Position numbers and translations under genes: made by a program. A stretch of 64,000 bases of DNA from Bacteroidota bacterium (lineage in GTDB: Bacteria > Bacteroidota > Ignavibacteria > Kapaibacteriales > UBA2268). The stretch spans positions 62,001 through 126,000 of the forward strand of contig SCSM01000023.1 in NCBI GenBank assembly GCA_004322215.1. The letters run 5' to 3'. Of the stretch, positions 38,859 to 46,971 are shown in pieces (the stretch's first letter is position 1; every line of letters starts with the position of its first letter). The notes below the pieces were generated by a model that was given only the letters and a program-made list of their open reading frames with translations, searched no databases and had not been told where the DNA came from.

Positions 38859-40829
38859 TTATTCTTTTTTATTTATAACATTATAAATCAGTAAGTCGTC
38901 TTCTATTTTTAATAAAACCAAAACTAATAATTTTAAGTATGTGAAATATGCATTTTCATGTTTGACTAATTCTTCTTGATCTGCTTGAGTACCATGCAAG
39001 TAACTGTTTCTCAAATCCATTCCATTTGTAAATTCACTTTTATTTAGATAATAATTGAAATAACTTTGCTCTGGTTTAGACAATAACGAACTTTCAAAAA
39101 ATACCATATTTTGATTTTTCATTTGATTTGCATCATCTTGAAAAGCTCTTTGATAATGATAAAAAGAAGCGACTTCATTTTCATACAAATCTTTAAGAAT
39201 TAATACTCTTGGAATATTTGTAATCCGAACAAAATCATTATTATCAAGATATAGAAATCCCTTTTCTATTAGATAGTTTATTTGAGGCTTTTGGTGTTCT
39301 TCATAATCCATGAAATTTACCTTCTCATTAGCAAGTAATTCAAAAAAATTGTTATAATGTTTTTCTTTAAATGGCTCGACATAAGCAAGTAAAGTTTGGT
39401 CAGAAAAAAACAAATTTGAACAACCGACTAATTCTTTATTATCCTCATTGAAGTAAATATATTTGTTTTGATTTAAACTTGGAATATCTTTTATTGTGCA
39501 TGGAGTAGAAGACATTTGCAATAATTCAAAATCTATTGCTCCATCATCAACAAATAGTTTGAATTGTTTTAGTACAGATTCAAATTCAGGTGCTAATAAT
39601 CGAACTTTTTCAAAATTTGAAACATTTGCAGAAGGCATTGAAAGTCGAGCATTATTTGCAAAATTGTATCTTTCTTGGAAGATTGATGTATAAACAACTT
39701 GTAAAATATTTTCCAATGATACTCCTATGCCATTAATTATTTTGTAATAAGCAACGAGTTGAGCATGTGAGGTCATTTCATTCATATTAAACGTAATACC
39801 ACATCTATACTCACTTTCTGAGTGAATACCCATTACTTTCTCAATAACTCCCATTTGATTTATTTTGTTAACTAATTCAATTCTATTCTGATTGTCAAGA
39901 TATTCAAACAAAATTATGAAATTCAGGAACAAAGTATGAACGTCATTATTTTGTTTGATATAGTTCAGACTATAGGAATAGTTTGCTACTAAATCTTCAA
40001 TGTATCCCTTCTTAATTTTGTCTTGACTTTCTGTAAAACTTATTGATACACCATATTTTTTGAGATAGACATTATTTTTTTCTTCAAATATTTTATCGGT
40101 TTCTTGTTTTTCCTTTCTTTTTGCTTTTAGTCGAGTTTTATCTGACAATTTGAAATTGTCTTTATTTCTTGCATTCTTTATTAAACGTAAATAATTTAAG
40201 TTGCTATCTACGCTATCAATATAATTTGATACAATATCCTCCTTGTCCTGTATCGTCAGACTCTGTGGCAAATACCTTTCTTTTTTTCTATTTAAATCAT
40301 CTTTTTCCTCAAAGATTGAAAGTAATATTTCTGCACTTTGAGGATAAGTAAGAAAAAGGTCCCTTAACACGACATTATAATGATTAACCAAATTTTTATA
40401 AGTTAAAATACTTCTTATTTCGTGTTGGTTGTTTGTTAAGATGTTCTCAAAATTTTCTGCAGATATTTGTCTGTAGATTTTATGATTATTTACCAGTTCC
40501 CAAAATGAATTGATATATTCGTGTAAAAGCTGTTCATAATAAGAAATTATATTACTGTCATTAATCTTTGCCATAAATTGACCTACTATCTTGCCGTATT
40601 CAACTGCTTTTCGTTTGAAATCTTCAATGTCATTCTCTGTCCAACTTTTTAAATACAATTCATTGTCAAGATATTGTTTGATATTGTATAGTTCCAATAT
40701 GTCATTAATATCTTCATAAACTGATTTTGTTTCATTTCTCAAAATATGTTCACCAATTGACAAGCGATATCCTCCTGCCATATCCTCTTTAGAGTAAAAT
40801 TCGACTCTATTTAAATCGTGTTGATGCAT
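38859..40829 (-). CDS. Orphan 656-residue protein with a HEPN-like C-terminal motif
   Basis: I do not recognise a family for this protein. It is mostly helical and rich in Asn, Tyr, Leu and Lys, with no signal peptide or membrane helix, so it is cytosolic. A charged, coiled-coil-like segment lies near residues 225-255. The C terminus has MDLRNSYLHG (R607, N608, H612) followed by a long hydrophobic helix, as in the Rx4H active site of HEPN RNases such as the Apea-like group. It lies in a segment bounded by two guaA ends and an attC-like hairpin, which points to acquired DNA. A phage-defence role is plausible but not shown. Confidence 0.8.
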   Translation of the reverse strand: MHQHDLNRVEFYSKEDMAGGYRLSIGEHILRNETKSVYEDINDILELYNIKQYLDNELYLKSWTENDIEDFKRKAVEYGKIVGQFMAKINDSNIISYYEQLLHEYINSFWELVNNHKIYRQISAENFENILTNNQHEIRSILTYKNLVNHYNVVLRDLFLTYPQSAEILLSIFEEKDDLNRKKERYLPQSLTIQDKEDIVSNYIDSVDSNLNYLRLIKNARNKDNFKLSDKTRLKAKRKEKQETDKIFEEKNNVYLKKYGVSISFTESQDKIKKGYIEDLVANYSYSLNYIKQNNDVHTLFLNFIILFEYLDNQNRIELVNKINQMGVIEKVMGIHSESEYRCGITFNMNEMTSHAQLVAYYKIINGIGVSLENILQVVYTSIFQERYNFANNARLSMPSANVSNFEKVRLLAPEFESVLKQFKLFVDDGAIDFELLQMSSTPCTIKDIPSLNQNKYIYFNEDNKELVGCSNLFFSDQTLLAYVEPFKEKHYNNFFELLANEKVNFMDYEEHQKPQINYLIEKGFLYLDNNDFVRITNIPRVLILKDLYENEVASFYHYQRAFQDDANQMKNQNMVFFESSLLSKPEQSYFNYYLNKSEFTNGMDLRNSYLHGTQADQEELVKHENAYFTYLKLLVLVLLKIEDDLLIYNVINKKE

Positions 40830-41143
40830 ATAAATACCATTCTTATTAAAGTAATGCTAAATAGTAAATTGTATCAATGGTGGCATATTATGGGGTACAT
40901 TTCTGCCAAACTGAAGTTAAGTTAAAGCGGATTACATACATTGATATTTATCTCTTTCCCCGCTATGCAGTATGCCAAGTATTTGGTAGTGTAATTCTTA
41001 TTCACTTTATATTTCCATCCATTGTTAATATTTCTTTTGCCTTTTTATTTGTTTTTTTTCAAAATAGTTCGATAATGAAAATTAATTACGAATTACTTGC
41101 AAATCCTCTGAAATCCTAATTGCTTATTACAGCTTGTCAGTGG
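40830..41143. other. Intergenic stretch without a convincing gene
   Basis: This 314-base gap lies upstream of the 656-residue gene and downstream of the PEP-mutase-like gene, both on the minus strand. The only open frame (80 residues, plus strand) is poor in composition and has no start signal. A small inverted repeat (AGCGG at 40926-40930, CCGCT at 40960-40964) is present. Confidence 0.5.
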
Positions 41144-42022
41144 CTATACTTCATTTATTATTCCTACCGCCATTTTGTAAGCCAATGCGGCATCGGGTAG
41201 CGGTGTCAAAGTATCCGATAAAATATTGTATGTTCCTTTTTCTGATAGTTCGTCAGCAACTTTTTTTATTAAAGCTAAAGTAGCTTTCATCAAACCTGAA
41301 CCTAAACTTAAACGGGCAACACCTAAATCCTGCAGTTCTCTTACTGATGGAGGTAAAACTCCTGCCCCAATCCCGGGATTAGCAAGAATATTAATCGGGG
41401 CATTAATTTCCTTAACCAGTGTTGAAATCGTTTCTTTTTCCCAAACAGGTTGTACAAATATGCAGTCTGCACCAGCTTTGCGGTATTTATTGCCACGCTT
41501 TATTGATTCGGATAATTTTTCTTGCGGCGAACCTGAAGAAGTATAAAATGAATCAGTTCTTGCATTAATTACTAAATGAAAACCCAGTGAATCTGATAAT
41601 TCACGAATTGCTGATATTCTTTCGCAAAATTCCATCTCGTCAATTAATACAGGATTTAAATCAATACTGTCTTCAATGTTTATTCCAACAATTCCAGTTG
41701 CAATTATCTTTTTAACTGAATCAATTATTTCATTTAAATTATTTCCATATCCGGCTTCGATATCCACAGTTACCGGAACTTGTACTGCATTTACTATCCC
41801 CGTTATAGCTTGAATCATTTCTGACAATTGTAATACCTGGCAGTCTGGATAACCTAAAGAGGCAGCTATACCCATACTTGTTGTAGCGATTGCTTTGTAG
41901 CCACATGCTTCTATTAATTTAGAGCTTCCGATGTCCCATGAGTTTAACAGAACTAAAATTTCTCTGTCCTGATGAAATTTCAAGAACATTTCAGCTTTTT
42001 CTTTTTGAATACTTGGAACCAT
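41144..42022 (-). CDS. Isocitrate lyase/PEP mutase family protein
   Basis: The 292-residue TIM-barrel enzyme belongs to the phosphoenolpyruvate mutase/isocitrate lyase superfamily. It opens with LLNSWDIGSSKLIEACGYKAIATTSMG, has TVDIEAGYG with the metal-binding acidic residues and INIEDS. It lacks the KKCGH cysteine loop of isocitrate lyase, so it is one of the many uncharacterised carbon-carbon or carbon-phosphorus lyases of this group. A 29-base repeat element begins 55 bases before its start. It lies inside the segment bounded by the guaA ends. Confidence 0.87.
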   Translation of the reverse strand: MVPSIQKEKAEMFLKFHQDREILVLLNSWDIGSSKLIEACGYKAIATTSMGIAASLGYPDCQVLQLSEMIQAITGIVNAVQVPVTVDIEAGYGNNLNEIIDSVKKIIATGIVGINIEDSIDLNPVLIDEMEFCERISAIRELSDSLGFHLVINARTDSFYTSSGSPQEKLSESIKRGNKYRKAGADCIFVQPVWEKETISTLVKEINAPINILANPGIGAGVLPPSVRELQDLGVARLSLGSGLMKATLALIKKVADELSEKGTYNILSDTLTPLPDAALAYKMAVGIINEV

Positions 42023-42076
42023 AATCTTGTTATTTTTATAAATTATAATTTAGATACATCTTATTAAATTGCCATC

Positions 42077-42105
42077 AACTCATTTATTAACGAACTCTAA
42101 ATTAA
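42077..42105 (-). repeat. 29-base repeat element, copy 1
   Basis: A 29-base stretch differs from that at 47533-47561 by three bases. Shared core: AACTCTAAATTAA. Both lie 55-56 bases upstream of a minus-strand gene start. Confidence 0.6.
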
Positions 42106-42209
42106 CTAAAACAAATATTGCTTTTTTTCTTTTAGAACACTTTTTTATTTTGTAAAAAATTGAGACAATTTATTATTATTTTTATTTTACTTTACATTCG
42201 TATTTCATT

Positions 42210-42307
42210 GCAAAAATATCTAATCTAATAATTAATGAGATAAGGGGGTCAATAGGGTAGTGTATGATATAACGAGCAAGCCACCCGGGACGATTGAATG
42301 TGAGTGA
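42210..42307 (+). pseudogene. guaA: guaA 3'-end remnant
   Basis: This 98-base fragment reads A-K-I-S-N-L-I-I-N-E-I-R-G, then after one missing base [18 protein letters not shown]-stop, matching the last 32 residues of GMP synthase. About 21 bases differ from the intact guaA end; most are third-position changes, so it came from a working guaA of a relative, not from recent copying. The single-base deletion shows it is no longer functional. Confidence 0.85.
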
Positions 42308-42464
42308 AATATTGATTTTCAATTGCAACTGATTTGATTAATCCTACATAGAACTGGAAAATACCTCATATAATTACATTTAAATCATATTTTTCTTACA
42401 AATATTCAAGACATCTAAAAGATTAAGTTTAACAAATTAGGGTAAAACTTATATTAATTATAAA

Positions 42465-42510
42465 AAAAATACTATATCTGTAAAATTACCTTGACAGACA
42501 TAGTATTTTT
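42465..42510. promoter_or_regulatory. Inverted-repeat operator at the padR promoter
   Basis: Two 17-base arms, AAAAATACTATATCTGT (42465-42481) and ACAGACATAGTATTTTT (42494-42510), pair with one mismatch across 12 bases. The right arm overlaps the promoter's TTGACA and spacer. ATACT/AGTAT ends are typical of PadR operators, so autorepression by the adjacent PadR protein is likely. Confidence 0.75.
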
Positions 42511-42521
42511 TCTTATATTTG
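42491..42521 (+). promoter_or_regulatory. Promoter of the padR-pentapeptide operon
   Basis: TTGACA (42491-42496), 17 bases, then TATATT (42514-42519); the latter is also part of TATATTTG, the Bacteroidota TAnnTTTG element with TTG 20 bases before. It thus fits both the general sigma-70 and the Bacteroidota consensus. AAAGGAAA before the ATG is the ribosome-binding site. Confidence 0.75.
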
Positions 42522-42552
42522 TAACGCGGTATTAATAAAAGAAAGGAAAATT

Positions 42553-42882
42553 ATGGTTGAGAGTAATATCTCATCGGATTTAATCAGGGGCCATATTGAT
42601 ACAATTATACTAAAGTTGCTGGGTGATGGCGATAAATATGGCTATGAGATAACGAGGATTATTCACTCTAAAACAAATGGTGAATTTGAATTGAAAGAAG
42701 CTACTATGTACTCTGGTTTAAAAAGACTTGAGCATGAAGGAAGTATCCTGTCTTATTGGGGTGATGAAACGCAGGGAGGCAGAAGAAGATATTACAGTAT
42801 AACAAAAAAGGGCAGGCAATTATTTGACAAAAACAAAAAAAATTGGGAATTAACAAAAAAAATTATCGAAAAATTAATTTAA
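42553..42882 (+). CDS. PadR family transcriptional regulator
   Basis: The 109-residue protein is a minimal PadR repressor: HIDTIILKLLGDGDKYGYEI opens the winged helix, LKEATMYSGLKRLEHEGSILSYW is the recognition region and GGRRRYYSITKKGRQ the wing. It is followed 12 bases downstream by the pentapeptide-repeat gene with a DUF1700-like N terminus, a common PadR partner arrangement in Firmicutes. A near-perfect inverted repeat overlaps its promoter, consistent with autorepression. Confidence 0.93.
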   Translation: MVESNISSDLIRGHIDTIILKLLGDGDKYGYEITRIIHSKTNGEFELKEATMYSGLKRLEHEGSILSYWGDETQGGRRRYYSITKKGRQLFDKNKKNWELTKKIIEKLI

Positions 42883-42894
42883 AGGAAAAACAAA

Positions 42895-43770
42895 ATGAAC
42901 GACAGAATAAAACAATACCTTGACGGTATCTTTGCACTATATGATGGAGTAAAAAGCGTCAACGAACTAAAAGCTGACCTTCTCTCTGATTTACAGGAGA
43001 GGTTCTGTGAACTTAAAGCTGATGGCAATGACGATGAAACGGCTTTTAAGATAACCATTGATAGTATTGGTGACATTGAGCAAACGGTACAGGATGTTGC
43101 AAACCTCTCCCGCTCTCTGGAACGTCAGGTATTAACAAACTTTAGTGTGAGCAATCTGCCAAAGAGTGACTTCGCGGGCGTTACCGCACATAAAGGAAAA
43201 TTTGAAGTCAGCACGCTGTGCGGCTCCGACTTTTCGGGCGCAGACCTGACCGGCAGCTCTTTTAAGATTAGCGGTGTGCGCGACTCCAATTTCGATGGAA
43301 CGAATCTGACAGACTGCACCCTGTATATGAATAATCTTACGGGTGCGAGTTTCAACCAAAGCATTCTTGTGCGCACTGAATTCAACATGTCAGAGATAAC
43401 CCATGCGAAATTCACCGATGTAAAACTGATCGACGTAAAGCTGATCATGACCGACCTTAGAAAGACTATCTTTGAGAACTGTACCTTCAACGGCGTTGAC
43501 TTCAATTACTGTGACCTGCGGGGTATGTCCCTTGACGGACTGACTTTTATTGGAGTCAAGTTTGACAAGACAGCACTGAACGAAGTTACATTTAAGGGTG
43601 CGACGCTGAAAAATGTGTCCTTCATAGCAGCATCTACCTGGACCTCCTGGTCTAAGAAATACTATCGTGCCATCAAAACCATTTGTTTCGACGGAGCTAT
43701 GATGGATAAGCTTACCTTTGCATCACTCAAAGGCTTAGGAGCCGATTTATCAAAAGTTACTGTTATATGA
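42895..43770 (+). CDS. Pentapeptide-repeat protein with an N-terminal PadR-partner (permease-prefix-like) domain
   Basis: The 291-residue protein begins with a helical domain (1-75, IKQYLDGIFALYDG ... LQERFCELKADGNDDETAFKITIDSIGD) of the type found in front of many membrane proteins regulated by PadR. A pentapeptide-repeat region follows (about 85-230, e.g. SDFSGADLTGSSF, SNFDGTNLTDCTL) and would form a right-handed quadrilateral helix. No membrane helix is seen. The coding sequence is visibly richer in G and C than its neighbours, which suggests acquisition, possibly from a Firmicute. The target of the helix is unknown. Confidence 0.85.
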   Translation: MNDRIKQYLDGIFALYDGVKSVNELKADLLSDLQERFCELKADGNDDETAFKITIDSIGDIEQTVQDVANLSRSLERQVLTNFSVSNLPKSDFAGVTAHKGKFEVSTLCGSDFSGADLTGSSFKISGVRDSNFDGTNLTDCTLYMNNLTGASFNQSILVRTEFNMSEITHAKFTDVKLIDVKLIMTDLRKTIFENCTFNGVDFNYCDLRGMSLDGLTFIGVKFDKTALNEVTFKGATLKNVSFIAASTWTSWSKKYYRAIKTICFDGAMMDKLTFASLKGLGADLSKVTVI

Positions 43771-43899
43771 GGAAGTGAAGATTTTGTCAAATAAAGTGTA
43801 CATTAGGGCAGGCATGAATGGTTGAATTTAAAAATTCTCATAAAAAAATTGAAAATAGACAAAATGAAGAAAGAGGAGAATCAGTTTCATTTTTTTTGC

Positions 43900-44346
43900 T
43901 CAATCTTCTATTGCCTCAATACCAAGTTGCTTAAGTCGCTCAAGGTTGTCATTCATTGTCTTAAGTTGGTCCGGGGAATGTCCCCGCCAATCTGATACCT
44001 CACCGGTAACCCGAAGAGGATACCGGGAACGGTATGACTTAGTTGGATTTCCGGGGTACTTCTTGTCCGTCAAATTGGGGTCATCTTCAATTGTTCCTGT
44101 CGGCTCTACTAAATAAATTCTGCCTGGTTCTTCGCCCAGGGCAAGTTCAGCTCCCCAAATAGCGGCATCCATAGTTGTGGTTAGATAGACAAAGTATGCC
44201 TTTTTTTGAGAACCATAGTTTGAATTAAATCCGGGCTCAATCAGGTCTCCCGGCTTCAGATTGACTTTTGTGCCGTGATAGAACTTATGTGGACTATTAT
44301 CGTTGGCTGATTCTATTGGTTTATCATCACTTCTGTTAGTATTCAT
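43900..44346 (-). CDS. arr: Rifampin ADP-ribosyltransferase
   Basis: The 148-residue protein matches Arr, which ADP-ribosylates the C23 hydroxyl of rifampin using NAD. Recognisable blocks are FYHGTKVNLKPGDLIEPGFNSNYG, AYFVYLTTTMDAAIWGAELALG, IYLVEPTGTIEDDPNLTDKKYPGNPTKSYRS and PLRVTGEV. Arr genes are well known both on chromosomes and as integron cassettes. It is the first of a run of small minus-strand genes of detoxification or resistance type. A natural resistance role or another substrate is possible. Confidence 0.94.
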   Translation of the reverse strand: MNTNRSDDKPIESANDNSPHKFYHGTKVNLKPGDLIEPGFNSNYGSQKKAYFVYLTTTMDAAIWGAELALGEEPGRIYLVEPTGTIEDDPNLTDKKYPGNPTKSYRSRYPLRVTGEVSDWRGHSPDQLKTMNDNLERLKQLGIEAIED

Positions 44347-44407
44347 TATGGTTATATACTTAATATTTATCTTTTTTTAATTTCTTCTAAAGATACAACA
44401 GTATCTT

Positions 44408-44473
44408 TCATGACTTTTCGGCTCGCTTGTAATTGGCAATAATAACTACTCCAAAGCATTCTTTTATTATGTA
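44408..44473 (-). pseudogene. Remnant of a DHFR-fold gene C terminus
   Basis: The minus strand reads G-V-V-I-I-A-N-Y-K-R-A-E-K-S-stop, closely matching the tail G-V-I-F-V-N-Y-K-R-A-G-K of the DHFR-fold gene at 46312-46905. The frame is broken just upstream, so only a fragment remains between arr and the intact 44519-45082 gene. Confidence 0.55.
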
Positions 44474-44518
44474 TATTTGCTATTCTTCGCCAGAATCCGT
44501 GTCGTTTTATGATATCAG

Positions 44519-45082
44519 TCATTTTTTTACTGGCTCATAATAAAGCGTTATTGAACCAGAGCCAAAGACTTTTGTTTTTAATAATTTAAGATTAATTCTA
44601 TCATTTATGTTTTTAAATAATCGTAAACCGTTTCCTAAAATAATTGGCTGAACACAGAGTTGATATTCATCAATTAAATCAAGTTGCATTAACGATACTA
44701 TTAAACTTGGGCTGCCAACTAAAATGTTTTTACTCCCGCTATTGCGGGATTGCTTGAGTTCTAAAACTTCTTCTTTTATGCCTCCCTTTGCCAACTTTAC
44801 ATTTTTCCAATCAACATTTTTTAGAGTACGGGAAAAAACAATTTTGGAAATGTTGTCTATTAAAACAGCAAAATCATCTTCCGACTTGTTACCTGTAGGA
44901 TTTTTTACTACGGTCGGCCAATAACTTTCCATAAGTTGATATGTTATCCTACCGAATAAAAGGGTGTTTGCGTTACTTAACAGCTCATTGTAATGCTGAT
45001 GTAATTCATCATCTGCAATCCCAGCCGTGTGGTCGCAAAACCCGTCAAGTGTCATATTTATTGCTGCAATTAGTTTTCTCAT
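44519..45082 (-). CDS. Dihydrofolate reductase family protein (RibD C-terminal domain)
   Basis: The 187-residue protein belongs to the RibD-C/DHFR-like family. It opens LIAAINMTLDGFCDH, has LLFGRITYQLMESYWP and ends with VGSPSLIVSLMQLDLIDEYQLCVQPIILGNGLRLF. These are NADPH-dependent reductases of unknown substrate; they are not true folate reductases by sequence alone. Located in the accessory gene set with a second, distinct member at 46312-46905. Confidence 0.88.
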   Translation of the reverse strand: MRKLIAAINMTLDGFCDHTAGIADDELHQHYNELLSNANTLLFGRITYQLMESYWPTVVKNPTGNKSEDDFAVLIDNISKIVFSRTLKNVDWKNVKLAKGGIKEEVLELKQSRNSGSKNILVGSPSLIVSLMQLDLIDEYQLCVQPIILGNGLRLFKNINDRINLKLLKTKVFGSGSITLYYEPVKK

Positions 45083-45167
45083 TTTATTTATTAATTCTCT
45101 CTTGTTTTTAATTGTATTATTGATTGCTACGCAGTTCTTCTAATCTATTGTTATGCGCAACCACTAC

Positions 45168-45620
45168 TCATTTATCATTGAGTTGTTCTGCCAGCCCGAT
45201 GAGAAGCCCTTCGGTTCCGCGAATGTAGCAGAGGCGATATGAGTCCTCGTACTGAACCATTTCGCCAACGAGCTGAGCGCCATGCTTGCTGAGCCTGGAT
45301 ACCATCTCATCAATGTCTTCAACGGTGAACATGACGCGCAGGTAGCCAAGAGCGTTCACAGGGGCTCTACGGTGATCTGAGATAACAGGCGGGGTGAGAA
45401 ACCGTGAAATCTCGAGCCGACTGTAGCCATCGGGGGTAACCATCATAGCAATTTCTACACACTGCGAGCCAAGTCCTGTAACACGACCAGCCCATTCTCC
45501 TTCGATTGTGGCTCGCCCTTCGAGCTTCAGGCCTATCTCTGTGAAAAAAGAGATGGCGTCATCGAGGGATTCTACAACGATGCCGACATTGTCCATTCTT
45601 AGTAATTTGTTTTTTGCCAT
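45168..45620 (-). CDS. VOC (glyoxalase-like) family protein
   Basis: The 150-residue protein has the VOC beta-alpha-beta-beta-beta start (LRMDNVGIVVESLDDAISFFTEIGLKLEG) and later metal-type positions (VMFTVEDIDEMVSRL ... YIRGTEGLLIGLAEQL). It could be a glyoxalase, dioxygenase or antibiotic-binding protein of the bleomycin/fosfomycin type; the sequence does not decide. Its base composition is clearly richer in G and C than flanking genes, suggesting a different donor. Confidence 0.85.
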   Translation of the reverse strand: MAKNKLLRMDNVGIVVESLDDAISFFTEIGLKLEGRATIEGEWAGRVTGLGSQCVEIAMMVTPDGYSRLEISRFLTPPVISDHRRAPVNALGYLRVMFTVEDIDEMVSRLSKHGAQLVGEMVQYEDSYRLCYIRGTEGLLIGLAEQLNDK

Positions 45621-45662
45621 AGTTTTATCTACTTAAATATCATAAATGTTTGAAGTTCGTAG

Positions 45663-46088
45663 TTAGTTCGATGCCTCAACCCCAAATCGTATTGCCGCTT
45701 CAAGTATATCAACGTTTATATCTCTTAGAGTTTTGAATTTAATACAATACCCACTCACGCTTGCCTTGCCAAGTTTTTTACCATAGGTTTGGGCTAAATA
45801 TAACTTATTTTTGATACCAAAGATATAGACAGATATTCCGGTTTTGTTTGCGCTCATACCAATTTGATAAAACTCTCTGGTTTTTCCATCAGCATATTTT
45901 ATGGTGTGAATTCCATATCCTATATTAGGATTAGAAACAGTTTTATTTTCACTGTTCTTACCATCCAAGAACCATAATTTACATGCTGGCATTACTTGCA
46001 GAATAATGCGGTGCAACTCTTGCATGTCACTACGTTTTGGTTCAGGTTGGCTAGTAATATACTTCTTGATTTGTTCTTGTACGTTCAT
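45663..46088 (-). CDS. DUF1801 domain protein
   Basis: The 141-residue protein matches DUF1801 (QEQIKKYITSQPEPKRSDMQELHRIILQVMP ... IGYGIHTI ... EFYQIGMSANKTGISVYIFG). DUF1801 proteins adopt an iron-chaperone/frataxin-like fold; the function is not settled. It follows the VOC gene with a 42-base gap on the same strand. A second, unrelated DUF1801 gene is at 58171-58548. Confidence 0.82.
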   Translation of the reverse strand: MNVQEQIKKYITSQPEPKRSDMQELHRIILQVMPACKLWFLDGKNSENKTVSNPNIGYGIHTIKYADGKTREFYQIGMSANKTGISVYIFGIKNKLYLAQTYGKKLGKASVSGYCIKFKTLRDINVDILEAAIRFGVEASN

Positions 46089-46212
46089 ATAAAATATAAA
46101 ATTATTTATTTCTTACTTTGCCTTTTCAAATTTCGCTTTATTTTATCTGTCAATTTCAAGATAGCACAATATTCAACGACTCGGTTAGCAGTTCCAGATG
46201 ACATACTAACAT

Positions 46213-46240
46213 GCGCTACCTGTTACCATTATTATAGCGC
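46213..46240. repeat. Short hairpin in the spacer after a DHFR-fold gene
   Basis: GCGCTA (46213-46218) and TAGCGC (46235-46240) flank 16 bases within a 223-base gene-free spacer. On the minus strand GTTAG and CTAAC also lie nearby in inverted orientation. It could be a decayed cassette attachment site, but cores are not clear. Confidence 0.3.
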
Positions 46241-46311
46241 AAAACCTACACAAATAAGTCGGCTTTACGAAAGTTTTGTTGTTCTTCAGCCTACATTCCT
46301 TTGCAGCAAAC

Positions 46312-46905
46312 TCATGCTCCAATAGTACCTGTCTTGACTTTTCCGGCTCGCTTGTAATTGACAAAAATCACTCCGGTTGGTGTAACCAAACTCTTTGTTA
46401 ATGTAAATGCTGCCGGAATCGTACCGTCTTCAAATAACTTTTTCCCTTCTCCAAGAGTCAATGGGAAAATTTTGAGCCAGAGTTCGTCCACTAAATCATT
46501 CTTTATTAGAAGCTGAACGAGCTTACTGCTGCCCCAAACTTGAATGTCAGAACCTTCTGATTTTTTGAGCTTTTCGATATCTGCCAAGCTTCTGAGGAAA
46601 ACTGTGTTTTTCCAATCCGACTTTTCCATGGTATTGGATAAGACGTATTTTGTGACATCGTTGATAGTTGGCCAAAATTCTGCATGCTCAGGCCAAAAGG
46701 ATGCCCAAATCTCAAATGTTTTTCTTCCCAAAAGAAGGTCTGCAGGTTTCATCTGTTCTTGAGTAGCTTTACCGCCAACATCGTCAGCATAAGGTGCAGA
46801 CCAACCGCCATATTTGAAACCGGCTGATTTATCTTCCTCAGGTCCACCAGGAGCTTGCATTACTCCATCTAATGTAATCATTGATAAAACGATTATTTTT
46901 CTCAT
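46312..46905 (-). CDS. Dihydrofolate reductase family protein (RibD C-terminal domain), second copy
   Basis: The 197-residue protein starts KIIVLSMITLDGVMQAPGG, has DLLLGRKTFEIWASFWPEH, VWGSSKLVQLLIKNDLVDEL and ends GVIFVNYKRAGKVKTG. It is the YyaP/YwjB-like branch of the RibD-C family, different in detail from the 44519-45082 gene. A strong AGAGGAGGT ribosome-binding site precedes the ATG. Same strand and spacing as the other small accessory genes. Confidence 0.9.
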   Translation of the reverse strand: MRKIIVLSMITLDGVMQAPGGPEEDKSAGFKYGGWSAPYADDVGGKATQEQMKPADLLLGRKTFEIWASFWPEHAEFWPTINDVTKYVLSNTMEKSDWKNTVFLRSLADIEKLKKSEGSDIQVWGSSKLVQLLIKNDLVDELWLKIFPLTLGEGKKLFEDGTIPAAFTLTKSLVTPTGVIFVNYKRAGKVKTGTIGA

Positions 46906-46971
46906 ATTATTTTACCTCCTCTTAATCTGCCAGATTGAGCTTGATTGCAGTTAATGACTACCTTTGTGGTG

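Noticed and set aside
40877-41119. 80-residue open frame in the gap before the 656-residue gene
   Set aside because: There is no ribosome-binding site, the composition is hydrophobic and random, and no family pattern is seen.
41120-41143. GCCACTG sequence resembling the B12-box of a cobalamin riboswitch
   Set aside because: None of the other conserved riboswitch elements are nearby and the position after a stop codon is wrong.
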